A DNA stretch of 64,000 bases from Cryptomeria japonica (taxonomy: Eukaryota; Streptophyta; Pinopsida; Cupressales; Cupressaceae). The DNA lies in the NCBI RefSeq assembly GCF_030272615.1, contig NC_081415.1:367078167-367142166 (forward strand), given 5' to 3'. This document shows, piece by piece, positions 1-11,608 of this stretch. The translations under genes were made by a program, and so were the position numbers. The first letter of the stretch is position 1, and every line of letters begins with the position of its first letter. The notes beneath the pieces are model-generated. The model did not search any database and was not told the origin of the DNA. It was given only the letters and a program-made list of their open reading frames with translations.

Positions 1-3000
1 TGATATATCTTGCTATTGAGAATAAATTGGAACTACTCCCATATATGCATCCCTATCATATAGGATAAAATTATTCTTTTCTCAACCCATTTTCAATAAT
101 TTACGAAGAATACCGTTCTTTTATAATGTTTAATTATATCTAAAATTTAAAATTAAATTGTAGATTTTAATAGATTTTTTGTTATTATAAAATTCTCAAG
201 TAAATTATTTTTATAGGGGACAAGAATGAAAAGTTGCATTTGAATAAAAAAGATTAAGATACACAATTATTTTGGTTTATAATATAAGGTCCTCTAATAT
301 ATTATGGGCCTAGTTTATAAATAATTTTTGGCTATATTTTTTTTTATATTAGAAGATTAAGATACATAATAGAAAATATGTATATAATTATTAAATCTAA
401 TATGTATTGGTTAAGATTTGAATCTATTATTTATAATTTATATGTTAGTTTTATTATTCAATTATTGGTCTATTTTGTGGTTGCTGAGGAAGGCCCCCCA
501 GATAGCTCTCCCAAACTTCCCCTACCCTAACAACAACTTCTAGATAGTTGATAGTGTTGGGTGGGATACTGTTTCTGAGATCGACGAACGTATTATATTG
601 ATCTAACAATAAGTGTTTCATCTAAATAAAATATAATTGCTAAGTATTTTAAGGATCAACAATCCAAGGCAATAGCATAGATTCTTTTAGATATGTGAAT
701 TCCCTAAATGCATGACATGTGATCCTTCCCATCTCTAGATGGTATGGCTCTAAATGTCGACCATTCCCATTGATCGTTACGGTGGTTATTTTTCTTTAAT
801 AACAATATGCATTATATAGATAATTCAAGTTTACATGATAAGCATGGGATTGTCATTAATTTCATTATCATTCTTTTGCTTGGGATTCTCACTAATATAT
901 AATATATCCCTAAATAGAATAGGCCCTTAAGGTAGGTTAACACCACCAAATTCCCTTTAGAAGAATCTAATCTACACTATATCTCCAAGATTTATTAGTA
1001 CACATCATACTCTTCACTTATCCTTGTAATGATATTTACCTCCTTTATGTATGCTTCATAATAACATAATGTGGGATTAAATCACTAATCCCACTGTAAG
1101 CCTACTCATCACCTAATCTAGTAAATTACAAAAAAAAATTATATGATTTAATATAAATAACTTAAGAGATGTGTGTCAATGTTGGCATCCCTATCCACCT
1201 ATTAAATTATAATATAATCTCTATAGATGCATTACATTCCATCTCTCTTTAACATGTTTCAACTATCAAACATGGGAGGAAGTCAATAGTAACACCACTA
1301 CAATTCATTACAAGTATGATGAAATTCCCTATTATCAAACCATCCATAGGTGATCTTGTAATATTTTTAGCTTGATGATAGAAAGATCTAGAGCTTGATC
1401 ATTATTTTAACCTCTATTTTATTCTATTATTTCCATAGCTATTCTTTCTTTTCACCTTAAATTTAGTCATTACTTCTATTCAATGTCAATATTTTTTGTA
1501 GGTCCATGTTGATTCTATGTTGATCCATAGTGATTTATTTAATTGTTATATTTAGTATCATGCCTCCATGTAGGTTTCTTCTATGAATCTTTGACCTCAC
1601 AATCATGTGGATGTTTTTATATTGTACCTTTTATATGTCTATAACCCTATTTAATTCATCACCATTTTTTGCAACTTATTTTGTTAGCTCATGAAAGGAA
1701 ATATTTTTTCAATCTTTATTTTAATTATATGATTCTTGGGTGTACTCTTCATTATTTTCTTAAAATTTCCCTACCTTAAATTTTATTTTGTGTTTACTAA
1801 GTGTAATATCCTACAGTATAGTTTTTATTTCCTTCTATACCAAAGCTTCATAATATTCTACACATTAATTTTTGTTGTCCTAATGACTCTAACCAAATAT
1901 ATCTAAGAGAAATAGATCCAATCCATCAATATCTAAAAAATTATAATTTAAATATAAAACATATTTATCTATAAAGAGCTTCGTTTTTTGATTTTTTCTT
2001 ACCCTTTATTTGGCTATCCTTGATTTATTTGCTTTTATTTATAATTGGTTGGTCATTTTTTTCGCAAATTAATTCATAACTTGTAGGATTCATATAAATA
2101 ATAACATTTTCCTTTTGAATAAATGCATGAAATTAAAGAATTAGATCTTCCTTCCTTGAAGCTCAAATTCATGAAATGTTATCCTTTGTCTTTCCTTCCT
2201 TCTCATCATCTCATGCTTTTCATCATCCTCCCCATTTTCCTTCTCCTTCTCCATATTCTTCTAATTATTATTATCCTTCTTATCCTCCTCCACCTTCATA
2301 ATCTCCTTCTCCTTCTCTCATTTCTTTTAGTGCCTATCTATCTATAAAATCTTGTTTAAGTTCACCCTAAAAGGAAATATTAGTAAACAATGACACATAC
2401 CAATTGTTAGCTTCATCTTTATGAATACAAAGAAAGATAATTTCTATAGAACACTTTAATCATAAAATATTTTATACCAACAAAATAAGAATACTCCATC
2501 AAAATAAGGTTTCAAAAAGATCAATATATCTTTTTTACCACCTAAGAAATGAAAGCATTCATAATCCATTAGAAAAGATCTATCATGGGAATTTACATCA
2601 TTTATTACTTCCATATAAAATCCAAAGTCTTCATGAGAACTATGTTGAAGGAATACCTAAGTGTACACTAGGTCTAGCCTATTAAAGTTAATTTTAGCTC
2701 TACTTTAGAAGAATAAAATTGAAAAAAATAGAGACAAAAGAAATTCCAACTAAATCATGTCTATCATGATACATAGGTGCACCAAAACAAAAATGCTAAT
2801 ACAAAGGCACCCCCTCAATATGAGTTGCATCACATTGATATGTATCTTCATCTTATATTGCAACTCATCCACATCATTGTAACTAGGTCATGATTCATAT
2901 AAAATTAATAGATCCACTATCACATGCATTTTTATCAAACTCATGGATAGAAAGTTGTAATATATTACCACTACAAATGTTGAATTTATTTTTCATTTTA

Positions 3001-3600
3001 GACTCAAAATTAAAATTCAATCCTTCAATCCAAGCATGATGTAAGTCTATATGAAATGTCTCTGAAGGAGAGGTAAGGATTTTAGAGTTTTTATCCAATT
3101 TAATTCCTTCATAAAAAAATATCCACAATAGAACCGCCCTTGTGGATAAGTTCTAGAATGATTTTGCCTTGAGTTCAAAACCTCTTCACAATCAACATTA
3201 TTAGGGTCAACACATTTAATTAATGAATTTAAAGAATAATCTCAACATCATTTGCACCATGAATAACTAGTATTTCTAACCCATGCTCTACAAATTTACC
3301 AAGGTAAGAAACTTGTTCATTCATAGAAAAACACTTTTCCTTATCAATATTCATATTAGTAAGATTTTTATGTGAAGGTCAAATCTCTAATTTATCATCA
3401 TAGGAGAAATTACAACTTATAGAAATACAATAAAATAAATTTATCATCACAATCAACAAGAAATATTTAGTTTGAGATCTTCAAATTGAGTGCCTAAACA
3501 TTTATCTTTAATAACATAATTAAATAAACTAAAAAATCATTGTCCATAATAACATAATCATTTTTAAGTAATCAAAAGTCCACTTCACCCATACGTTTGC
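1..3600. other. AT-rich region, no gene recognised
   Basis: This stretch is strongly AT-rich and has short frames only. A pyrimidine-rich segment near 2,190-2,330 gives a low-complexity leucine-rich translation that I do not accept as a gene. I see no transposon domain, tRNA or rRNA. Confidence 0.5.
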
Positions 3601-3900
3601 AAATTCCCTCAACAAAGTAATGGGAGAGAGACAGGCCTAAGAGACGGAGAGAGGGGGAGAAGAGGGAGGGAATGGGAGAGAGATAGACCTAAGAGAGGAG
3701 GAGAGTGAGATAGAGATATAGAGACTGAGAGGGAGAGACTTGAGAGATAAAGAATTGGAGAGAGAGAGAGACTTAAGTGAAAAAGAGAAAGGGAGGGGGG
3801 GAGGTAGAGAGAGAGTGGGAAAGAGATACACATGACAGAGGAGGAGAGTGAGATAGAGAGATAGAGGCAGAGAGGGAGAGAGACTTAAGAGAGAAAAAAT

Positions 3901-3955
<55 letters not shown>

Positions 3956-4132
3956 GAAAAAGAGAGAGGGAGGCAGGAGGTAGGGAGAGAGTGGGAAAAA
4001 GATACACTTGACAGAAGGAGGAGAGTGAGATAGAGAGATAGAGGCGGAGAGGGAGAGAGACTTAAGAAAGAAAGAATGGGAGAGAGAGGGACAGAGAGAG
4101 AGAGAGAAGATTCATGGAACATTGTTTAGGCA

Positions 4133-4430
4133 CATAGCGTGTTAGTCGCTTTCATTGATTCGCAGACTGCGTGGCCGCCATTTCCTTTTGCCCCGCGAAA
4201 CAGCAAATTCGACTAACATAGCGTGTTAGTAGATTTCGCTGATTCGTGGGCTACATGGCTGCCATTTTATTTTGCCTTGCGAAACCTGTGAATTCAACTA
4301 ACATGGCGTGTTAGTCGCTTTCGCTATTTTGCGGACTGCATGGCCGCCATTTCTTTTTCTTCGTGAAACGACAAATTTGACTAGCATAGCGTGTTAGTCG
4401 CTTTCGATGATTCGTGGGCTGCGTGACACA
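4133..4430 (+). repeat. 84-bp tandem units in the left palindrome arm
   Basis: Units start with CAT(A/G)GCGTGTTAG at 4,133, 4,217, 4,302 and 4,385, so the spacing is 84, 85 and 83 bp and the fourth unit is partial. Each unit contains a GATTCG-like block, a TGGCCGCCATTT block and a GCGAAAC block. The mirror copies lie at about 5,670-5,985 in the right arm. Confidence 0.85.
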
Positions 4431-4539
4431 AACGAAGTGACTACGTCGGGGAAGCATACACCGATAAGACCGAAACAACCTGATAAGGAGAGTAAGGTTA
4501 GTCAATTGCAGCCGTTCATTGCACCTTACAACAACAAGT

Positions 4540-4640
4540 TAGTCAATCGTGTTAGTGACAGGTTAGTCAATCGTGTTAGAGATAGGTTAGTACAGCGTGT
4601 TAGCAACAGGTTAGTCAATCGCAACTGTTCATTACAAAAT
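4540..4640 (+). repeat. Short GTTAGTC-type tandem units (left arm)
   Basis: Four to five degenerate units of about 24-25 bp follow the pattern GTTAGTCAATCGTGTTAG-CAG. The mirror array at 5,400-5,580 in the right arm has more units, so the arms differ in copy number. Confidence 0.75.
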
Positions 4641-5077
4641 CGACGGTGTAAAACGCCCAACTAACACGCGTGTTAGTCGATCCGTACTGTCATTTTGAAC
4701 CTAGAATAGATGCGTCTGGTGCAAGAAGACTCATCGGGATAGCTTATGATATCGGAGAAACATTTTTAGAGTTGTGCCGATACCCGATGGGCAGAATGCC
4801 ACAGAGGTTAGATCTATCGGGGAGACTATAACTATCAGAAGCAAGGAAAATACGCTATGCCGACGCTCGATGAAGAAATCGGTGAAAGTTATGTCGATCA
4901 AAAATAAAGTTAGGGATGTCATCTGGCTCCAAAACGACAGTACGGATTGACTAACATGTGTGTTAGTGAATGGGTTGAAGCTATTTTGGCTCCAGAAAGA
5001 CCTTTTCGTACAGCGTGATAGTGACGTGCTAGTCAATCGTAGCCGTTTATTGCAAAATCGATGGTGTAAAACGCATG

Positions 5078-6010
5078 ACTAACACGTGTGTTAGTTAATC
5101 CATACTGTCGTTTTGGAGCCAGAGGACATCCCTAACTTTATTTTTGATCAGCGTAACTTTCACCAATTGCTTCATTGGGCGTCGACATAGCGTATTTTCC
5201 TTTCTTCCGATAGTTATAGTCTCCCAGATAGATTTGACCTTTGTGGTATTCTGCCCATCAGGTATCGACAGAACTCTAAAAATGTTTCTCCGATAGCGTA
5301 AGATATCCCGATGAGTCTTCTTGCACCGGACACGTCTATTCTAGGTCCAAAATGACAGTACGGATCGACTAACACGCGTGTTAGTCGCGCGTTTTACACC
5401 GTCGATTTTGCAATGAACGACTGCGATTGACTAACCTGTCGCTAACATGCTATACTAACATGTCGCTAACACGATTGACTAACCTATCGCTAACACGCTG
5501 TACTAACATGTCGCTAACACGATTGACTAACCTGTCGCTAACACGATTGACTAACTTGTCGCTGTAAGGTGCAATGAACGACTGCGATTGACTAACCTTA
5601 CTCTCCTTATTGGGTTTTTTTCGGTCTTATCGGCGTATGCTTCCCCGATGTAGAAACTTTGTTTGTGTCACGCAACCCGCGAATCAATGAAAGCGACTAA
5701 CACGCTATGTTAATTGAATTTGTTGTTTCGCGAAGAAAAAGAAATGGCGGCCACGCAGTCCGCGAAATAGTGAAAGCGACTAACACGCCATGTTAGTCGA
5801 ATTCACAGGTTTCGCAAGGCAAAAGAAAATGGCGGCCACGCAGCCCACGAATCAGTGAAATCTACTAACACGCTATGTTAGTCGAATTTACTGTTTCGCG
5901 GGGCAAAAGGAAATGGTGGCCACGCAGTCTGCGAATCGGCGAAAGCAACTAACACGCTATGTTAGTCGAATCTTCCATCAACACGCTATGTGCCTAAACA
6001 ATGTTCCATG

Positions 6011-6049
<39 letters not shown>

Positions 6050-6365
6050 TCTCTCCCATTCTTATTTTCTTAAGTCTCTCTCCCTCTCTGCCTCTATCTC
6101 TCTATCTCACTCTCCTCCTTCTGTCAAGTGTATCTTTTTCCCACTCTCTCCCTACCTCCCCCCTTCCCTTTCTCTTTTTCACTTAAGTCTCTCTCTCTCT
6201 CTCTCCCATTCTTTATCTCTAAAGTCTCTCCCTCTCATCCTCTCTATCTCACTCTCCCCTTCTCTCAAGTGTATCTCTCTCTTATTCTCTCCCTCTCTCC
6301 TCCCCCTCCCTCTCTCCCTTTCTCATTAACTCTCTTTCTCACTCTCTCCCTCTCTCCCTCTCTTT
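5078..6365 (-). repeat. Right arm of the 2.7 kb near-palindrome
   Basis: This is the reverse complement of 3,622-4,970. The arms are separated by about 107 bp (4,971-5,077) that holds CAGCGTGATAGTGACGTGCTAG-like sequence, itself related to the short units. The junction from unique sequence into the CT tract at 6,001-6,018 (ATGTTCCATGAATCTTCT) mirrors 4,104-4,121. The CT tract continues to about 6,365. Confidence 0.85.
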
Positions 6366-6760
6366 GCACCAATTAGGGTGACCTCCAATGGTTAAATTGA
6401 GACACCAAGATCCAAAATCACCAAGAAGGGGAAGTGCACTAACATATTTAAATTGAGACAACCTATGACCCCTTAGGACTCCATGTGACATCTTATTTAT
6501 CGTTACAAGTCATATGGTGTCCTATGACCTCGTAGGACTCATGCATGGATCCCTAGGATACCATATGAACCCTAAGAATACCATATGACCCTAAAGAGGG
6601 AGAGAGGGGTAGGAGAGCGAGGGAATGGGAGAGAGACACACCTAATAGAGGAGGAGAGTGAAATAGAGAGATAGATACTGAGAGGGAGAGACAAGAGATA
6701 AATGAGAGAAAGAGAGATGGAGAGAGAGAGGAGGGGAGACCGAGATAGAGAAAACATAAT
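6365..6760. repeat. Short palindromic GTCCTA/CCATATG units and a GA tract
   Basis: Degenerate copies of a phrase like CATATGGTGTCCTATGACC occur at about 6,460-6,590, followed by a GA-rich tract at 6,592-6,745. The same combination recurs at 8,937-9,215, where a CT tract is followed by GTCCTAAGGGGTCATAGGACACCATATG units. A dispersed non-coding repeat is the best description. Confidence 0.6.
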
Positions 6761-7930
6761 ATTGATGAATCAACACCTTGAGGTCAACATAATTTGTATT
6801 TTGAAGATGTTTCAAAATCATTGTTGAGTTATTATAGATGTATCTTCTTCTTCATCAATAACATACAAAGGTAGCTCATTAAACAAAACAAGCATTATCT
6901 CATCATCTTGCTCAATATAACTAGGTAACTCATTAAACAAAACAATCAAAAACTTGTTATCAACACTTTTTCCTTGCTCTTTAGCCTATTGTTCTATATC
7001 ATCATACATATCATTTTGTTGCAATAAATTGAATTTTTCTATTTCTACATCATTTGCAGGTGTATTGACAAAAGATAACTTTCTTTCTACCTCAAAAAAG
7101 TCTCTTTTGTTCAACAAAATAGCTCTTTAGATATATAATAGGACCTCTTGGACAAAGGCAAATGATGCTAGGGCATGAAAGTTAATTTGCAAAAGGACTT
7201 TGATAAGATTTGGGGATTCCTTGAGGTAGAGACATCTCTTTAAAGGGTTTCTCTTGGGGAATGATGACCTAGTTTTCTACATACATATAACATCTTGCAT
7301 GCGTTGAAAGCTTCTAAATCTTGGGATTTCAACTTTAGAAGAATCACTTGAAGGTTGAATAGGCTTACCTTGCCCAAAACTTTTAAATTTTTACTTACGA
7401 ACCTCTTCTTTCATAAGATGATCTATTGTAGTTGAGGGATCTTGTTTGAGGATAGGAATTGAAAGAGCCGCTTAAGTCTCCAACCTCTAAAATTGAGCAA
7501 GAAAAACCTTCATCTACTTCTCCTTGGTTTTTATCTCACTGCAAGATATTATTCATACTGCTTCGTTTGAGCCTCTAAATCTTTCTCATGATGATAGGCT
7601 TGATAAGCCCACTCATCCTGTTGTAAATCAAATTCCCTTGATAAGCACACTTATATTCAAGTTCCCAAGGGGTTTGAGTAGGGATGGGTGGGTGGTAAGC
7701 ATATTGAATATGCTAATAGCTTGTTGTAGAAAGTTTGTTTGGGATAAAACTAGCAGTGTTGTGGGTCTAATATAGATAATATGGTGTAGGAATATCACTC
7801 TCATGAAACAGGATTTGATAAAGTATAGACATATCTATTCATTCAAAGAGTCGGAGAATCAGAATAAAATAGATTTTCTTTGAAACATACCAACACTTGG
7901 ACTATTGAACCAATAGATTTGAACTCAGAG
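6760..7930. other. Intergenic, no feature recognised
   Basis: AT-rich sequence without a convincing frame, domain or RNA gene on either strand. Confidence 0.45.
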
Positions 7931-8360
7931 TCACTAGGCATGTGAAGATATTGCCTCAAAAGGAAGATATCATTGATATAAATACCAATATCAACAATAT
8001 ATGGAAAATCCTTGGACGGAAACAATCTGAACTATCCCACTTGGTGTGCCAAAAGCTGTTGTTACTAAGGATTGTGCCCAAATGCTAAGATGTAAAACTC
8101 AGTAATCTTGCACAACATGGGGAGTTTCTCAAGCTATGAGTGACCTAAAACAAGGATGAACCTCCATATTATGAGATACTTCCCTTGGAAAACCTCCTAA
8201 AATTATTGCACTTGACAAGAGAAAATGATAGAAAGATTGCTTTTGAATTGAAAACTACTAGCCCTAGGAGGTGATGCATTAAAATTTTGAGATTCTACTT
8301 GCTATCCTAAAATCACAATCAACTTCAATGGAGATCAAATTCATTCGCAACTCAAATTAG
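7931..8360 (+). repeat. Direct repeat, copy 1
   Basis: This copy matches 9,211-9,485 in the same orientation. It begins with TCACTAGGCATGTGAA and ends with CGCAACTCAAATTAG. Copy 2 lacks about 160 bp corresponding to roughly 7,962-8,121 here. The rest is nearly identical by eye, which points to a relatively recent duplication with an internal deletion. Confidence 0.8.
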
Positions 8361-8768
8361 AAACATGTATATAATTGGTTCATAGGAAAGTTTTAAATTC
8401 AATAATTGCTTGAAGGAAAATGATTGTATTCACAACTTCAACTTGTCAAAACACTCAACAAAACATACAACATCTACTAACATGACACTTCTTGCCTTGA
8501 AAATGCATAAATGAGACAAAATTGAATGATCTTTAAACAAACCATAGGAACATCATCATATCATCCATTTAGGAGTCAAATAACAAGTTTAGATTCTATT
8601 TATTGGTTACATGTTATCTCTATTAGCTATGTCTATGGAAAACTATAAAATTTTGTAGGCTAGAGCAAGTGTAGATTATGTCATTAAAAGACTCATTCAA
8701 AAGAAATAATATTGAAGCTTGGGGCACACATTAGTGTGTCCAATTGTGATCAAAGATAAGAAATGATT

Positions 8769-8792
8769 TTGTGTGTGTGTGTGTGTGTGTGA
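8769..8792 (+). repeat. (GT)n microsatellite
   Basis: A run of about eleven GT dinucleotides. Confidence 0.9.
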
Positions 8793-8936
8793 TAGATTCC
8801 ATCAGTTTTGATGTTAAACCATTTGTGCATATTTAGGATTAAGATTATATATGCTATATACACAAAAATGTGACTATATATAGACAATTAATGCATGAAG
8901 TTAACCAATATAACTCACATGGACACACAATAAAGT

Positions 8937-9210
8937 CTCTCCCTGTCATCCTCTCTATCTCACTCTCCCCTTCTCTCAGGTGTATATCTCTCTTATTCTC
9001 TCTTATTCTCTCCTCCCCCTCCCTCTCATATGGTGTCCTAGGACAACATAAGACACATAATGACACCATATGGTGTCCTAAGGGGTCATAGGACACCATA
9101 TGACCCTTAGGACACAATATGACCCCTAACGACATCTAAGGGGTCATAGGGTGTCCTAAGGGGTCATAGGACACTATATGATCCCTTAGCACACCATAGG
9201 ACCTATATGA
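8937..9210 (+). repeat. CT tract followed by palindromic GTCCTAAGGGGTCATAGG units
   Basis: Positions 8,937-9,030 closely copy the CT tract at about 6,222-6,310 of the palindrome's right arm. Positions 9,031-9,200 hold five or so head-to-tail and inverted copies of GGGGTCATAGGACACCATATG-like units, which makes the stretch locally self-complementary. Confidence 0.75.
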
Positions 9211-9485
9211 TCACTAGGCATGTGAATATATTGCCTCAAAACTATGAGTTTCTCAAGCTATGAGTGACCTAAAACAAGGATGAACCTCCATATTATGGGA
9301 TACTTCCCTTGGAAAACCTCCTAAAATTATTGCACTTGAGAAGAGAAAATGATAGAAATATTGATTTTGAATTGAAAACTACTAGTCGTAGGAGGTGATG
9401 CACTAAAATTTTGAGATTCTACTTGGTATCCTAAAATCACAATAAACTTCAATGGAGATCAAATTTCATTCGCAACTCAAATTAG
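9211..9485 (+). repeat. Direct repeat, copy 2 (internally deleted)
   Basis: Second copy of 7,931-8,360. The join after TTGCCTCAAAA skips straight to the segment beginning GAGTTTCTCAAGC, which marks an internal deletion relative to copy 1. Confidence 0.8.
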
Positions 9486-9530
9486 TCACATGGACACACA
9501 ATTTAGTCACAATAAAAGAAAATTAATATA

Positions 9531-9975
9531 ATGAAAGCATACAAAATATTTTTGTCCACCGTGCCTTATCAATGCACCAAGCTACTTCCAAAAGTTGGGG
9601 ATTTTTTGTGGATTGCTCTTCATAGTAGAATCCTAACGGGTGATAGACTCAAAACTATTGGCATCTCGGGACCCAATCGCTGTGTTATGTGCTGTGCATA
9701 TGAAGAATCGGCAAATCATTTTCTATTCAATTGTTTGGTGGCAGAATATTGGTGGAATTGATTCATTGAAAGAATAAATTGGGCTACGGTAAAAAATGAA
9801 AGACTTTTTGACTTCATTCTCTCTTGGCCAACTAGACAGAAGTCAAAGTGGAGTGATCTATGGATGATTGGACCATCCATAATAGTATGCCACATCTGGA
9901 AGGAAAGGAACAAAAGAATTTTCAAAGAAGCATCACTGTCAAATCTCATGCTGGTGGACAAAATAAAATGGCAAT
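9531..9975 (+). pseudogene. LINE ORF2 3' fragment (zf-RVT region)
   Basis: The translation has the zinc-binding domain found after the reverse transcriptase in plant L1-type elements. It shows a hydrophobic FLW segment, GDRLKTIGISGPNRCVMC, then a HFLFNC motif, giving C-x2-C plus H-x4-C type ligands. After an in-frame stop near 9,760 the frame continues with HIWKERNKRIFKEA. That matches the WKERNRRVF region of the larger LINE at about 34,040 in this window. It is an isolated fragment with no reverse transcriptase core attached. It does not look like a recent piece of the 32-39.8 kb element, because the two sequences differ substantially. Confidence 0.75.
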
Positions 9976-9999
9976 AGAGGAAGTATTAAATGGAAAAAA

Positions 10000-11315
10000 A
10001 CTAAAAGGTAGTCCTAAAATATACAATTTCAATCTAAGCCTAAACAAAATCTTACTATAATTACAATCTAAGCCTAAAATTAACTCTAATCCTAGAATTA
10101 AACCCTGCCTATAATTTGAACTATAATCTAACCATAATTGAACCCTAACCATAAACTAAGCCCTAACCCTAATTGAACCATAATTCTAATCATATTCTAT
10201 CCTAAACCCTAACCCTCAATTACCTATAATCCTAATTTAACCTTAACCCTAATGTAATTGAATCATAACCCTAATTCTAATGTTGATTGAACTCTAATAC
10301 TAACCCTGACTATAGTTAAACACTTACCATAATCAAATGCTAGCCTTGATAGTATCCCTAATCTAAATCAAATTAAATCCTAACTCTAATTGAACCTTTG
10401 GGTTAACATAACCATAACCCTAATTAAACCTTAACTCTAACCTTAAAATCAACCTTTATTGAAGGAGCCTAATCCAAACATCATGCTTCATACTTAAACT
10501 TTGACTACATTTGGATCCTAACACTTACTCGAAGGGTAATAAACCCCTAATTAATTGAACCCTAACCATAAATGAAAAATTATGTGTATAACCTTATTGA
10601 ATACTAATCCTAATCTTAACATTTATTCTAACTGACCACCCACCCTAACCCCACACATTAACCTAGAATAGTAACCTTAATCATAACCTAACCTTAACAC
10701 TAACCTCAATATAACCTTATCTCTGGCCCTAATATAACCCTAATTGAACCCTAACCATAACTCAACCCTAAACTTATCCCTAATCTTAACCCTAACACTA
10801 ATCATGATGTAAACCTAACCCTAAACACAATCATAACAATAACAATATCCCTAATCCTAGTCCTAACCCTAACCTAATAGTAACCTTGAACCCTAGCCAT
10901 AGAAACAATCCTTTGTCCTAACCCTAAAGATTAACCCTAACCCTAGCAATAATCCTTTGTCCAAAACCAAAAGCCTAACCCTAACCATAACCCAAAACCT
11001 ATCCCTATCCCTAACCGTAAACCTATATCTTAACTCTAAACTAACATCTTAGCCCTAAACCCTAACCCTAACCCTAACAATAAAGTAAACCCAAGCCAAC
11101 CATATACCTAAGCATAATCCTTAGCCTCAACCCTAGATGTTAACCCTAACCCTAACTACTATATCAAATCCTATCCTTAACCATAACCAAAATGCTAAAT
11201 GTAACCCTAACCCCAACCATGATGTAAATGGTAACCGTAACCCTAACTACTATGTAAACTATAAGCCTAAAATTAACTCTAACCCATACCCTAAACCATA
11301 ATTCTAACCCTACAA
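10000..11315 (+). repeat. Degenerate interstitial telomere-like (CCCTAA)n array
   Basis: About 1.3 kb is dominated by CCTAA/CCCTAA/ACCCTAAC words interspersed with diverged variants such as ACCATAA and TCCTAAT. Some short perfect stretches of three or four CCCTAA units occur (near 10,860, 10,920 and 11,055). The plus strand carries the C-rich strand throughout, so the orientation is uniform. The unit is mostly the six-base CCCTAA form, not the canonical plant CCCTAAA. A last trace (CCACCCTAACCCTAACCATCGGG) reappears at about 12,013, on the other side of the two gene fragments. Confidence 0.85.
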
Positions 11316-11321
11316 GTTTGA

Positions 11322-11594
11322 AATCAACAAAGGCCAAGCTACTTGCCAATGGAGCTATGCAAAATAGTAGAGGGCCAATGCTATTCAAAATGTTTGAATG
11401 AAAAGAAAATTTCCGCCCTTCTGAGAGTTACAGGTCAACGCCCTAAAGACAGAGAGATGGACATTTTACAAGTTGTCTACCACAATGCATACGCTCAAGA
11501 TCCATATGCAAAATAATTTGGACTTAAAATCAATGACAAGCTTGCTTCAGTAGAAGCTCGAGTTTTGCTTGCACCTTGGCTGAAGTATCATGAA
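11322..11594 (+). pseudogene. AGO: ARGONAUTE (AGO1/AGO10 type) gene fragment
   Basis: One frame reads through a region typical of plant AGO1-clade proteins, from the end of PAZ into the linker. It includes [13 protein letters not shown], then [25 protein letters not shown] and APWLKYHE. About 90 codons are preserved with a single in-frame TAA at 11,514-11,516, where the family normally has a glutamate. No other AGO domain (N, MID, PIWI) is present nearby. AGO proteins load small RNAs for silencing, but this piece cannot make one. It stops abruptly after KYHE and is followed within about 15 bp by a piece of an unrelated gene. That suggests capture by a mobile element or template switching, not decay of a resident gene. 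Family assignment is from remembered motif patterns. No alignment was run. Confidence 0.85.
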
Positions 11595-11608
11595 GTATCA
11601 TTATATTG

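Larger units (their letters stand above)
3622..4970 (+). repeat. Left arm of a 2.7 kb near-palindrome
   Basis: The outer part (about 3,622-4,108) is a purine GA tract, but it is not plain microsatellite. It has internal units of roughly 130-150 bp carrying landmarks such as GATACACTTGACAGA and GACTTAAG. The inner part (4,109-4,970) is complex sequence: 84-bp tandem units, short units built on GTTAGTC, then unique sequence ending near ACTAACATGTGTGTTAGT. Read in reverse complement, 5,078-6,365 follows the same order throughout, including the GA tract landmarks. The arms are imperfect, with scattered substitutions and small indels. A foldback or long-TIR non-autonomous element is the best guess. 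No transposase is encoded and I could not define a target-site duplication. Confidence 0.85.

Noticed and set aside
2123-2347. Leucine-rich 74-residue frame
   Set aside because: Pyrimidine-rich low-complexity DNA gives hydrophobic translations by chance; no start context or homology evident.
3609-4122. Long Ser/Leu/Pro frames on the minus strand over the GA tract
   Set aside because: They are translations of a CTCT-type repeat in several frames at once; low complexity, no domain, and mirrored at 6,001-6,376.
4133-5985. CRISPR array for the regularly spaced 84-bp or 25-bp units
   Set aside because: The units are contiguous tandem copies without unique spacers, and the context is plant nuclear DNA.
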